Below are positions 18,271-25,904 of a stretch of 35,362 nt of DNA, piece by piece. The notes beneath the pieces are model-generated. The model saw only the letters and a program-made list of their open reading frames with translations, had not been told where the DNA came from and ran no database searches. A program made the position numbers and the translations under genes. Location of the stretch: assembly GCA_028819575.1 (NCBI GenBank), contig JAPPLB010000167.1:1-35362 (forward strand), read 5' to 3'. Numbering within the stretch: position 1 is the stretch's first letter; every line of letters begins with the position of its first letter. This DNA comes from Bryobacterales bacterium (GTDB taxonomy: Bacteria > Acidobacteriota > Terriglobia > Bryobacterales > UBA6623).

Positions 18271-18283
18271 GCAGCTCCTCGGC

Positions 18284-18459
18284 CAATCACCGGCGGTAGC
18301 ACACGGAAACAGCAGCCACGAACTGGTTGCGCTTGTTTGCCGGACTCGCAGATCTCGACAAATTCAACCCAGGAAGAAGGCAGGGGCGCCAAGCGGACCG
18401 TGCCACGCCTTGCCGGACCTTCAGTAACTTCGTCCTGTCAAGCGGCGAAAAAACGGCTA
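18284..18459 (+). repeat. Diverged copy of the dispersed TIR element
   Basis: An older, degenerate copy between coaX and the convergent sialidase-like gene. Landmarks in the right order are GTTGCGCTTG (about 18325), GGGGCGCCAAGCGG (about 18385), CGTCCTGTCA and a right end GCGAAAAAACGGC followed by TA at 18458-18459. The left end is not recognisable. The final C plus TA read TAG on the minus strand, the stop codon of the neighbouring gene, as at the better-preserved copies. Confidence 0.5.
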
Positions 18460-19584
18460 TTTGATCCGAACCCGGGCGGATTGAATATCACCCCACTGCT
18501 CGTCATCGCCGAGCACGATGCGCGCCCAGACAATGACCATCGTTCCCTCGTGGAGTTGGGTGACCGATGGGTAGGTCACTTGACGTCCCCAGATCGCATC
18601 ACCCTGTTGCGGACGAGGAACGGCGGCCAAGGTGAACGGCTCGGACCAGCTCTCACCGTCATCTTCAGACACCCTTACGGTTAGCGGCGACCGGAATGGA
18701 GGAGGAGACTCGTCATGGGTCAGGACAAGCCTTCCATCTTCCATCCGGAAGAGGTTGTGAGATGCGGCGGCAGCGAGCATGTCCGTCTTCTCGGGCGCCG
18801 ACCAAGTCTCGCCACGGTCTTGGGAGACTGTCTGCCAGAGATGTCCGTCGTTCGTCCTGAGGAACATCAGCACGGCTCCCGACTTCAATTCAGCGATGGT
18901 CGGTTCCGCCTGCCCCGCCGGCGTTGAAACTCCGGTGTGACGGGTCCACGTCTTCCCGTTATCCCGAGACTTCAAGACACCGGAGTCCTGCCCTGCCGAC
19001 AGGTGCGTGGGCACCAATAGTTCACCGCTGGAAAGGCGGATTCCATTCGATCGGCAGTTATATCCACGCTCGATGGGAAGCGCCTGTGGAACTGACCATG
19101 TCTTGCCGGAATCGTCGGTATAGCGATGGAACATCTGGAAGGACTTGACTCCGATCCCTCCATCGCGCTCACCACGAACAAAGGGATAACGATTCCAGCG
19201 CCCACGAGAGAAAAACAGCCATGTCCGAGATCCGTTGGATACGAAGGCAGGGTCGAAGTCCGAGGTGCGAGCAAAATCCTGCAAGACTTCCGCGTCCGAC
19301 CACGTCGTTCCTCCATCGGAGGAGTACGACGCCAAGATCACCTGATCAACCGAAGCTTCAAACGGACCCGAGAACCAGGCACAAAGCAATCGGCCATCAG
19401 CAAGCGCGGTGACGCTCGGCGCGTGGTTGAACCCGAACCGGTTCGCGCGGTCATAGGGATCACTATTCGGATGTACAAACACCGTCGATCGAGATACGAC
19501 CGTGACGTTCTGTCCCCACAGGGCAGAGCCGAAAGCGACGCAAAACAGCCAGAAACAGAATCTCAGGACATGGCTAGCCTGCAT
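18457..19584 (-). CDS. Secreted sialidase-like / BNR-repeat propeller protein
   Basis: 375 residues with a signal peptide (about 1-25, HVLRFCFWLFCVAFGSALWG). Five Asp boxes (S/T-x-D-x-G-x-x-W) mark the blades of a six-bladed sialidase propeller: SSDGGTTW (88-95), TDDSGKTW (156-163), SRDNGKTW (206-213), SQDRGETW (254-261) and SEDDGESW (306-313). Such proteins are exo-sialidases or related secreted glycosidases and phosphotransferases, so sialidase activity is not proven; the catalytic Arg triad cannot be assigned by eye. GAAGGAAATGAA precedes the chosen ATG; an in-frame upstream start at 19626 is less likely. The ATG itself lies within a 14-base match to the dispersed repeat's terminus. Confidence 0.85.
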   Translation of the reverse strand: MQASHVLRFCFWLFCVAFGSALWGQNVTVVSRSTVFVHPNSDPYDRANRFGFNHAPSVTALADGRLLCAWFSGPFEASVDQVILASYSSDGGTTWSDAEVLQDFARTSDFDPAFVSNGSRTWLFFSRGRWNRYPFVRGERDGGIGVKSFQMFHRYTDDSGKTWSVPQALPIERGYNCRSNGIRLSSGELLVPTHLSAGQDSGVLKSRDNGKTWTRHTGVSTPAGQAEPTIAELKSGAVLMFLRTNDGHLWQTVSQDRGETWSAPEKTDMLAAAASHNLFRMEDGRLVLTHDESPPPFRSPLTVRVSEDDGESWSEPFTLAAVPRPQQGDAIWGRQVTYPSVTQLHEGTMVIVWARIVLGDDEQWGDIQSARVRIK

Positions 19585-19587
19585 TTC
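19574..19587. repeat. Isolated repeat-terminus fragment at a start codon
   Basis: CTAGCCTGCATTTC equals the outer left end of the dispersed element including its TA. The match stops after 14 bases; the next bases differ from the element (ATTTCC against TCACCA). Read on the minus strand, it contains the ATG of the sialidase-like gene (19582-19584). It may be a relic of an element end or chance. Confidence 0.35.
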
Positions 19588-19725
19588 ATTTCCTTCGGGA
19601 ATCTTGCAACGGGCTCGGCAACCCACTCCGGCAACAGCCGTCTCCGGTACAAGCAGTTCGCCCCCGCAAGATCCAGATTCCGGGTGTATTCATTCTACAC
19701 GGAGATTCCTCTCGTTCGCTTGCCA

Positions 19726-19903
19726 GCCTGCAATTCTCACCACCCGACGGTCGAAGCACGCCATATGACCGCCAGGACTTCGTTGCGCTTGCTTGCCGTG
19801 CTCAACGTACGGTTCAAGTACGCCTGGGGCGCCAAGCGGCTCGCGCCTCGTGCTGACGGCCCTCTCACGCACTTCTCCTCGCCACGTGGTGAGAAATGCA
19901 GGC
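19726..19903 (+). repeat. Dispersed TIR element, copy 3 (178 bp)
   Basis: Left terminus GCCTGCAATTCTCACCAC and right terminus GTGGTGAGAAATGCAGGC are inverted repeats with one mismatch. Right flank is TA (19904-19905); left flank is CA, probably a mutated TA. The core has the GCGCTTGCTTGCCGTGCTCAACG stretch and CGTAC/GTACG arms (one arm altered). The last C plus TA make the TAG stop of the neighbouring PQQ-type gene on the minus strand. It occupies over half of the gap between that gene and the sialidase-like gene. Confidence 0.9.
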
Positions 19904-21216
19904 TAGCGGGCGAGAGAGTAGCGAACGATCTCCTTGTCGTTGCGGGTGATCAGATGACGGTTCGCATAGGCGGGATGGGTCCAATTGATGGCGCCGAGTT
20001 CGCGCCGGCGGTTCACATATGACGTCGGCGTGATGATCTTCGTGCGATCAATCTCCTGGTAGCCATCCGGCGACAGCCTGGCGATGATCAGCTCTCCTCG
20101 ATCGTTCGAGATGAAATAGCGTTCGCCCTGGCGCACGATCTGTCCCGTCGACCAGCGAGCATTCTCCTTCGTCACTTCCATCGTTTCCCAGACCCGTTTA
20201 CCGGTTCGGGCATCCAAACAGCGGAACTGTCCGTAGCTACAAATACCGTAGATATAGTCCCCCTGGATGACCGGAGTGCTTACAAGAGAATGCAGTCCAT
20301 CGGTCTCGATTTCGCTCGTGGAGTTCCCCTTCCACATCAGGTCGGCGCGTGGCGCGCTCGGACTGAGCTTGAGCATCCGCGAACCTTCATAAAACGCCGT
20401 AACGAGCAACCGATTGCGGTCGAGAACCGGTGTCGCGACCGTCAGTCCATGGTGCACGTCAAAGGAGTGCTCCCAGTAGACTGCGCCGGTATCGGGATTC
20501 ATTGAAGTGATCGCGCGCGGGTGCCAGATGATGAGCTGTTTCGTGCCGCCTACCTCGATCAGAAACGGCGGATTGTAGCCCGGCTCCCAATTCGACGAAA
20601 GCGCGCGCCATATCTCTTTACCGGTCATCTTGTCAAAGGCGACGACCTTGGCGTCGGGCTCGCCGCCGACGAGGCAGATCAAGCGATTGCCGTCAACGAT
20701 CGGCGCTCCGGCAATGCCCCAAGTGGGCAAACTCGTGTTGTATTCCTCGATGAAATTCTTCTTCCAAAGCACGTCTCCGGTCTTCGCATTGAGACAATGC
20801 AGAACCCCTGTCGCGCCCACCGTATAGACGCGGTCCCCGTCAACGGTCGGCGTTGCGCGAGGACCGTTGGCATACGACATGCCGCTGTAGTCCGCCGCCC
20901 ATTCGTGTTTCCACAGCAAGTCGCCGCTATTCTCGTTGAGGCAAAGCGCCCGCTCCGTGCCGCGATTGCCCTGCTTGTTGACGATGTCAGTCACGTAGAC
21001 GCGACCGTCCGCGACGGCGGGACCGGTATAGCCGTTGCCGATTTCGCCGCGCCAACTCACCTCGAGCCCGCCCGCCGGAAACGTCTCGACAATTCCGGTT
21101 TCCATCCAGACACCCGTGCGGCCTTTGCCGCGCCATTCCGGCCAATCTTCGGCGGAAGCAAGCGGAACCAAGAGCACACTGATGACAAGCAATAGGTGGC
21201 GGGCAGCGGCAATCAT
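19903..21216 (-). CDS. Secreted PQQ-like beta-propeller protein
   Basis: 437 residues with a signal peptide (about 1-22, HLLLVISVLLVPLASA). The mature protein starts EDWPEWRGKGRTGVW, typical of the secreted PQQ-like/quinoprotein propellers found in Acidobacteria and Planctomycetes. Repeated blades carry the AxDGRVYxxD and ALNxxTGxxxWxx signatures: CLNENSGDLLWKHEW, CLNAKTGDVLWKKNF, AFDKMTGKEIWRAL, SMNPDTGAVYWEHSF and CLDARTGKRVWETM. There is no clear catalytic dehydrogenase motif, so it is more likely a scaffold or BamB-like binding protein than an enzyme. GGAG lies eight bases before the ATG. The stop codon TAG is formed by the terminus of a dispersed repeat. The upstream gap holds a cluster of palindromes. 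Confidence 0.87.
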   Translation of the reverse strand: MIAAARHLLLVISVLLVPLASAEDWPEWRGKGRTGVWMETGIVETFPAGGLEVSWRGEIGNGYTGPAVADGRVYVTDIVNKQGNRGTERALCLNENSGDLLWKHEWAADYSGMSYANGPRATPTVDGDRVYTVGATGVLHCLNAKTGDVLWKKNFIEEYNTSLPTWGIAGAPIVDGNRLICLVGGEPDAKVVAFDKMTGKEIWRALSSNWEPGYNPPFLIEVGGTKQLIIWHPRAITSMNPDTGAVYWEHSFDVHHGLTVATPVLDRNRLLVTAFYEGSRMLKLSPSAPRADLMWKGNSTSEIETDGLHSLVSTPVIQGDYIYGICSYGQFRCLDARTGKRVWETMEVTKENARWSTGQIVRQGERYFISNDRGELIIARLSPDGYQEIDRTKIITPTSYVNRRRELGAINWTHPAYANRHLITRNDKEIVRYSLAR

Positions 21217-21279
21217 GAGGAAACTCCGGGATCTGAGAAAAGAAACTCCATTGTACGAGCTTTCGGTTCTCCTTCATTA

Positions 21280-21364
21280 AGGGTGTTCGACCAAACACCC
21301 TGCTCTTATTCAATAAGATATAGAACTATTTCGCGTATACGATTGATTCAGTTACATATATGTA
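21280..21364. promoter_or_regulatory. AT-rich palindrome cluster upstream of the PQQ-type gene
   Basis: Three inverted repeats in a short AT-rich island: AGGGTGTT/AACACCCT with a 6-base loop (21280-21301), CTTATT-C-AATAAG (21305-21317) and the perfect TACATATATGTA (21353-21364). The island lies between proC, whose 3' end is at 21368, and the PQQ-type gene. The first could be a terminator for proC, but no T-run follows on the minus strand. The group may equally be operators for the PQQ-type gene. Confidence 0.4.
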
Positions 21365-21367
21365 CAT

Positions 21368-22189
21368 TTACAAGTTCTCGGACAGCTTGGCAGCGCGGCG
21401 GGATGCGGAAGCAACCGCCTCGACGAATGCTTCTCGCACCCCGGCCTCCTCCAGCACGGTCAGTCCCTCCACGGTCGTACCGCCCGGTGTCTTGACCTGC
21501 TCGATCCACTCGTTCGGCGTCAAGTCGGTTTCGATCGCGAGCCGCGCAGCCCCATGCAGCGTTTGCCGGGCCAACCGATAAGCAACAGCCTTCGGCAGTC
21601 CCGCCTTGTCACCGCCGACCGTGAGCGCGTCCAGCACATGAAAGACGAAAGCAGGGCCACTTCCCGAAAGCCCGGTAGCCGCGTCCATCGCCGATTCCTC
21701 GACCCACTCTACGCTGCCGACGGTTCGAAACATCCGCTCGACCGCGCATCTTTGCCCGCTGGTCGCCGAAGCATTCGCGCAGAGCGCCGTCGCGCTCTGG
21801 CGCACTGTCATGGCTATGTTCGGCATCGCCCGGAACACCGGTGTTCCTGCCGGAAGCAGCCCCTCGATGCGTCGGATCGGGACCGCCGCTGCAAGAGAGA
21901 TCATGATCTGCCTAGTGCTGAATACAGGCCCGACCGAGGCCAGAACCGCCGCAACTGTCCCGGGCTTGACAGCCAAAATGACAGCATCGGCTCCTTCCAC
22001 CGCCGCTCCGTTGGAACCGGCGGTGACGTGCAGGCCGTATTTCTTTTGCAGCAGTTCCGCGCGTGCGCTCGTCGCGACGGTCGCCCGGAGCCGCTCAGTC
22101 GTCACCAAGGCAGAGTCCAACAGGCCTCGTATCAGCGCTTCGCCGAGACGGCCCGCTCCCAGAATGGCAATCCTCGGGTCTTCAGGCAT
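21368..22189 (-). CDS. proC: Pyrroline-5-carboxylate reductase
   Basis: 273 residues, typical of the family. It reduces 1-pyrroline-5-carboxylate to L-proline with NAD(P)H, the last step of proline synthesis. The N-terminal Rossmann motif is IAILGAGRLGEALIRGLL, followed by DAVILAVKPGTV and FRAMPNIAMTVRQSATAL. The dimerisation domain has ATGLSGSGPAFVFHVLDAL and the signature EQVKTPGGTTVEGLTVLE. No proA or proB is nearby. It begins 53 bp after the class V aminotransferase-like gene, with a repeat fragment in the gap. Confidence 0.96.
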   Translation of the reverse strand: MPEDPRIAILGAGRLGEALIRGLLDSALVTTERLRATVATSARAELLQKKYGLHVTAGSNGAAVEGADAVILAVKPGTVAAVLASVGPVFSTRQIMISLAAAVPIRRIEGLLPAGTPVFRAMPNIAMTVRQSATALCANASATSGQRCAVERMFRTVGSVEWVEESAMDAATGLSGSGPAFVFHVLDALTVGGDKAGLPKAVAYRLARQTLHGAARLAIETDLTPNEWIEQVKTPGGTTVEGLTVLEEAGVREAFVEAVASASRRAAKLSENL

Positions 22190-22223
22190 CTCTGATTCGA
22201 TCAGTCCTTTCGAACGGAAGGCC

Positions 22224-22243
22224 GTGAGGTGAGAAAGGTAGGC
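22224..22243 (+). repeat. Right-end fragment of the dispersed TIR element
   Basis: GTGAGGTGAGAAAGGTAGGC followed by TA at 22244-22245 matches the right terminus (AAAGGCAGGC variant, one change). The rest of the element is missing; the preceding bases hold only CGGAAGGCC. The final C plus TA read TAG on the minus strand and are the stop codon of the adjoining gene. Confidence 0.65.
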
Positions 22244-23427
22244 TAAGTCAGAGCCTCTATCAGCCGGTCAACGTCCGCGAGGTTGTTGAAGACCGATGGC
22301 GAGACCCTCATTTGCCCGGGCTTGCCGTTTCTCAAAGTGACAATCACGCCCGCTTTCTTCAGCCGCTGACGTGCTTTTTCCACATCAGGAACGAGGAACG
22401 TTGCAATGGGACTCTGGTTGCCTCGCGGGGTGATCGAGGGGTATCCGATGGCCGGCATTTCCCGTTGCAGCTTTTCGATCACCGGCCGCACATGGGTCCG
22501 GATGTTCTCGACCCCCAATTCGAGTATGTAGGCCAGCGCTTCGTTCTGACACACAAAACCCACGTGATTCGGCGTGCTGACCTGGTACTGCCGCGCATCC
22601 TTCGCGCCCGACCCGCTGCCGCCGAACTGCACCGGCTGCAAAGCCCCGCCGTGCAATTCTTCCGCCACGTACAGGTACCCGAACCGGCCCCCCATCAGCC
22701 ACTTGTAAGCCGAGCAAGCCAACAGGTCGACACCCATTTTCCGGACATCGATCGGCACCGCGCCGGCGGCCTGAATCACATCGATGAAGACGTATGCTCC
22801 ATGCCTATGCGCCAGATCGCTGATCGCCTCGATGTCGTGCAAGTAGCCGTTGACATTTGAAACCAGAGCCAGCGAAACCAGCTTTGTCTTGCCATCGATC
22901 GCTTTCTCCACATCAGCGAGGTCAATGGTGTAGTCCTTGTGCTTGACAATGCGAACGTCCAAGCCCCGCGCCTTTCGCGAGCGGTAGTTGAACAAGCTGC
23001 CACCGTAGTGCAAGTCGTTCGTGACGACATTGCCTCCGGATTCATGAATGCGCAACCCGTCCACCACGAGATTCTCCGCAATCTGCGTACTGGGAACGAA
23101 CGCGATCTCCGTTGGCTTCGCGCCGATCAGCCGCGCGAACATGCCCCGGACGTTCTCCTGCAGCTCCCTGTTCTCGTATTTTGCCCGACCCTCATCCGGA
23201 CCATTGGTCAGGTATCCGATGTATTCCTGTATTGCGGCGGATGAATGTTTCTCCAGGGGGTGCTCCAACGCGCAATTCAGGTAGGTCTCCCGATCGGCCC
23301 AGGGAAAGTCCGAACGGGCCGAAGCGACGGACCTACGCCGTGGGGCGGCACTAGCGACATTCGAGGCAAGGCCGGCGGCGCCAAAAGCCATGGCCGCTCC
23401 GATGAGCCGGCGACGATCGAGTTTCAT
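22243..23427 (-). CDS. Tat-exported PLP fold-type-I protein (aminotransferase class V-like), paralogue A
   Basis: 394 residues from the ATG preceded by AGGAGG (six bases); an upstream in-frame start at 23442 is disfavoured. LDRRRLIGAAMAFGAAGLASNVASA is a Tat signal, unusual for this mostly cytoplasmic fold. The class V aminotransferase/cysteine-desulfurase-like core has TNDLHYGGSLFNY, SLALVSNVNGYLHDIEAISDLAH, the cofactor-ring Asp in FIDVIQAAGA (D216) and the Schiff-base Lys in SAYKWLMGG (K242). It resembles isopenicillin-N epimerase-type relatives. The gene just upstream encodes a close paralogue. A PLP enzyme in the periplasm must be folded with its cofactor before Tat export. The stop codon is formed by a repeat fragment. 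Reaction unknown. Confidence 0.88.
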   Translation of the reverse strand: MKLDRRRLIGAAMAFGAAGLASNVASAAPRRRSVASARSDFPWADRETYLNCALEHPLEKHSSAAIQEYIGYLTNGPDEGRAKYENRELQENVRGMFARLIGAKPTEIAFVPSTQIAENLVVDGLRIHESGGNVVTNDLHYGGSLFNYRSRKARGLDVRIVKHKDYTIDLADVEKAIDGKTKLVSLALVSNVNGYLHDIEAISDLAHRHGAYVFIDVIQAAGAVPIDVRKMGVDLLACSAYKWLMGGRFGYLYVAEELHGGALQPVQFGGSGSGAKDARQYQVSTPNHVGFVCQNEALAYILELGVENIRTHVRPVIEKLQREMPAIGYPSITPRGNQSPIATFLVPDVEKARQRLKKAGVIVTLRNGKPGQMRVSPSVFNNLADVDRLIEALT

Positions 23428-23475
23428 GGATTCCTCCTGCACTTAGTTTGTTTTCTCTCTACCTGACGGCCGAAT

Positions 23476-24699
23476 CTAAGCAAGCGCGCCCAGCAGTTTG
23501 TCGACATCCTCATGATTGCTGAAGACAGAGGGCGAAAGCCGCATCTTGTTGCCGAAACGCATGGCTACGTGAACGCCCGCAGCCTGAAGCTTTTTCACGG
23601 TCGAAGACGGATCGCTTGCTTCGAAGACGACGATGGGGCTTTCATTTCCCTTCGGCGTGATCGATGGATAGCCGAGTTTGGGCAATTCTTCCTGCAAACG
23701 ATTCGTCAAGCCGCGCACATGCTTCCGTATGTTCGGCACACCGAGCTGAAGAATGTAGTTCAGGCTCTCTTGGGCACAGATCACCCCCTCGTAGGACGGA
23801 TAACTGACTTCGTAGCAACCGGGCCCAGGCCGCGGCCGGAAGGTGATTTCGTCAAGCGCGGCATCGGGCCGGTCGACCCACGGCTCGTAGTTGAACCGCA
23901 CGCCGCCGGAATGCTGCGTCGGCTTCACGATCTTTCGCTGGAGGTCCTCACGAACGTAGAGGAAGCCAAAACCCTTTACACCCATCAGCCACTTGTACGT
24001 CGAGCAGGCGGCGAAATCGATGCCCATGGCGCGTACATCGATCGGCACCGCGCCGGCTGCCTGAATCACATCGACGTACAGGTACGCGCCTTGCGAATGA
24101 GCGAGGTCGCTGATGAGCTTGACGTCGGAAAGATAGCCGTTCACGTTCGACACCAAAGTGATGGAAACGAGCTTCGTGCCGGCATCGATCGCCTTCCGCA
24201 TGTCGTCGATGTCGATGCGCCAGTCTCGATTCTTGACAACGCGCAGATCAAGCCCTTCCTGTTGCCGCATCTTGTAGTTGTAGAGGGCGGCGGTGTAGTG
24301 CAGGTCGTTCGTGACAACGTTGCCTTGTGACAGGACGTGCGCCATCCCGTTCAACAGGTTGCTCTCCGCCTCGATCGTGCTGCGGGCAAAGGCAATCTCC
24401 GAAGGCTTCGCATTGACGAGACGGGCAAACAGATTCTTCGCTTCGCCGCGGGGCGGCGCCCACGACGGCCACCACGGCGCGCCGACCTGATGGGCCACCC
24501 AATCGACGTAACGGTGCAGCGCCGCAGTGGAATGGACACTGAGCGGATGGGATGAGGCGCAGTCGAAATACGCGGCCGTTCGCGCTCTCGGGAAGTCGGC
24601 GCGCACCGCTTCAAAGTCAACTTCTTTCGCGGCGGCAGAGGCCGCGGGCGATGCCGCGCTCAGAGCCGCGGCCGCACTCAGGAATCGGCGTCGATTCAT
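23476..24699 (-). CDS. Tat-exported PLP fold-type-I protein (aminotransferase class V-like), paralogue B
   Basis: 407 residues. The start is set by GGAGGAATGCT before ATG and by the Tat signal MNRRRFLSAAAALSAASPAA; a 141-bp upstream extension reaches into the dispersed repeat and is not real. It aligns along its length with the next gene: NVVTNDLHY, LVSNVNGYL, VDVIQAAGAVPIDVRAMG (ring Asp D210) and CSTYKWLMG (Schiff-base Lys K236). It has an extra WWPSWAPPRG segment at about 76-85. The two genes are 48 bp apart, a tandem duplication that has diverged. The gap contains CCTGACGGCCGAAT, faintly like the repeat's left interior. Reaction unknown. Confidence 0.88.
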   Translation of the reverse strand: MNRRRFLSAAAALSAASPAASAAAKEVDFEAVRADFPRARTAAYFDCASSHPLSVHSTAALHRYVDWVAHQVGAPWWPSWAPPRGEAKNLFARLVNAKPSEIAFARSTIEAESNLLNGMAHVLSQGNVVTNDLHYTAALYNYKMRQQEGLDLRVVKNRDWRIDIDDMRKAIDAGTKLVSITLVSNVNGYLSDVKLISDLAHSQGAYLYVDVIQAAGAVPIDVRAMGIDFAACSTYKWLMGVKGFGFLYVREDLQRKIVKPTQHSGGVRFNYEPWVDRPDAALDEITFRPRPGPGCYEVSYPSYEGVICAQESLNYILQLGVPNIRKHVRGLTNRLQEELPKLGYPSITPKGNESPIVVFEASDPSSTVKKLQAAGVHVAMRFGNKMRLSPSVFSNHEDVDKLLGALA

Positions 24700-24832
24700 A
24701 GCATTCCTCCAAGAGACTTCGATGTCTTTACCAGGACGCAACCTTCGCCTCGCCCGGTCTCGCGGCAAGCTTGCCGCCGGTCGATACTCTTCGTGCGCCC
24801 TTTGAGACAACCGGCGCGGCGGGCATGGGCTA

Positions 24833-25011
24833 GCCTGCATTTCTCACCACATGACGGCCGAAGCACGCAATAGTACCATCAGGACTTCGTTGCGCTTGCT
24901 TGCCGTGCTCAACGTACTGTTCAAGTACGCCTGCGCGCGCCAAGCAGCTCGCGCCTCGTCCTGACGGCCCTCTCACCCACTTCGCCTCGCCACGTGGCGA
25001 GAAATGCAGGC
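24833..25011 (+). repeat. Dispersed TIR element, copy 5 (179 bp, complete)
   Basis: Complete copy: left terminus GCCTGCATTTCTCACCAC, right terminus GTGGCGAGAAATGCAGGC, TA on both sides (24831-24832 and 25012-25013). The core has CGCTTGCTTGCCGTGCTC and CGTAC/GTACG arms, and the perfect palindrome CTCGCCACGTGGCGAG at 24986-25001. The right end makes the TAG stop of the isochorismatase-like gene. Outward from the left end, the repeat contains ATGCAGGCTAGC, which creates a false upstream start for the neighbouring gene. Confidence 0.95.
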
Positions 25012-25904
25012 TAGCCGGAAGACACCGCGTTTGGCTTGGACTGGCCGGCCTTGCGTAGCAAGTCCTCGCTCAAAACCGTCGGGCACCAGTACTGCTCGAT
25101 ATGCTCGATCACCATTTCCGTACCGCGCTCATGGGATACGTAAGGCGCATCGCGCGGATCGTACATGGCGTCGGTAAGGTCGCGAACGAGCACGACTTTG
25201 CGGCCCAGCCGCTTCATCTGACGGATGCCGAAGGGCCGGCCCAGCACGCACATGTTCGTGTGAACGCCCGTCATGACAATGTTGCGAATCCCGAGCTGTT
25301 CACAGTAGTTGTAGATTTCCTGTCCGTTGTCGCTGATCCCGTCGTAGGGGCCGATCTCGATATCGGGGTGCTGACGGCTATACATGCGTACGCGCGGCCG
25401 GAGCACTTCATCGTCGCAAGCCTCGTTCTGGTCGTCGATGGGCAACGCCGCCTCCATTTCCCGGTCGAGATAGCACCACCGAGCGATCGGCACCGGCGGC
25501 GTGACGTGAGGCGCGTCGATCATCCGTTGGCGCTGTGGCGCGTCCTTGTAGAAATCCATCGTATTGCTGGGTGAATGGATGATCGCAACGCCATTGCCGC
25601 GTGCTGCCTCGAGCACCTGGTTGAACCTCGGAATCATCACTTCCATGCGCCGCACCGCCGAAACGCAGTAGAGGTCATCCCACATATCACAGACGATCAA
25701 CGCGGTTTCTGACGCCTTCCAGTCAAGGCTCCGCTCGAAGGGTTGGACCTTCCCACCGGATGCGGGCATCTCGGCCCGGCTGCGCGCCCGCAGGGGTAGG
25801 CGACCGCTTTTCACGGGGCGGTTGGGAAGCGCGGTCAGGGGCGCGAGCGTGGCCCCGGCGAGACCGCCGGAAAACAGAGCAAGGGCGGAACGGCGAGTGA
25901 TCAT
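25011..25904 (-). CDS. Tat-exported isochorismatase-like cysteine hydrolase
   Basis: 297 residues with a twin-arginine signal MITRRSALALFSGGLAGATL and AGGAGG upstream. The isochorismatase-like fold has the catalytic Asp in LIVCDMWDDLYC (D73), a His in IHSPSNTMDFY, and the nucleophile Cys in IVMTGVHTNMCVLGRPFG (C219). The catalytic Lys usual in this family is not obvious; R178 in MYSRQHP may lie near that place. Members hydrolyse amides or vinyl ethers (nicotinamidase, N-carbamoylsarcosine amidase, isochorismatase). Export suggests an extracytoplasmic amide substrate. It lies upstream of the two PLP-like genes but is separated from them by a repeat copy. Confidence 0.87.
   Translation of the reverse strand: MITRRSALALFSGGLAGATLAPLTALPNRPVKSGRLPLRARSRAEMPASGGKVQPFERSLDWKASETALIVCDMWDDLYCVSAVRRMEVMIPRFNQVLEAARGNGVAIIHSPSNTMDFYKDAPQRQRMIDAPHVTPPVPIARWCYLDREMEAALPIDDQNEACDDEVLRPRVRMYSRQHPDIEIGPYDGISDNGQEIYNYCEQLGIRNIVMTGVHTNMCVLGRPFGIRQMKRLGRKVVLVRDLTDAMYDPRDAPYVSHERGTEMVIEHIEQYWCPTVLSEDLLRKAGQSKPNAVSSG

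Noticed and set aside
23445-23475. Element-like CCTGACGGCCGAAT between the PLP paralogues
   Set aside because: About 13 of 16 bases match the left interior of the element, but neither terminus is present.
24700-24840. Upstream extension of PLP paralogue B
   Set aside because: It starts within the repeat terminus and has no ribosome binding site; the Tat signal and GGAGG support 24699.
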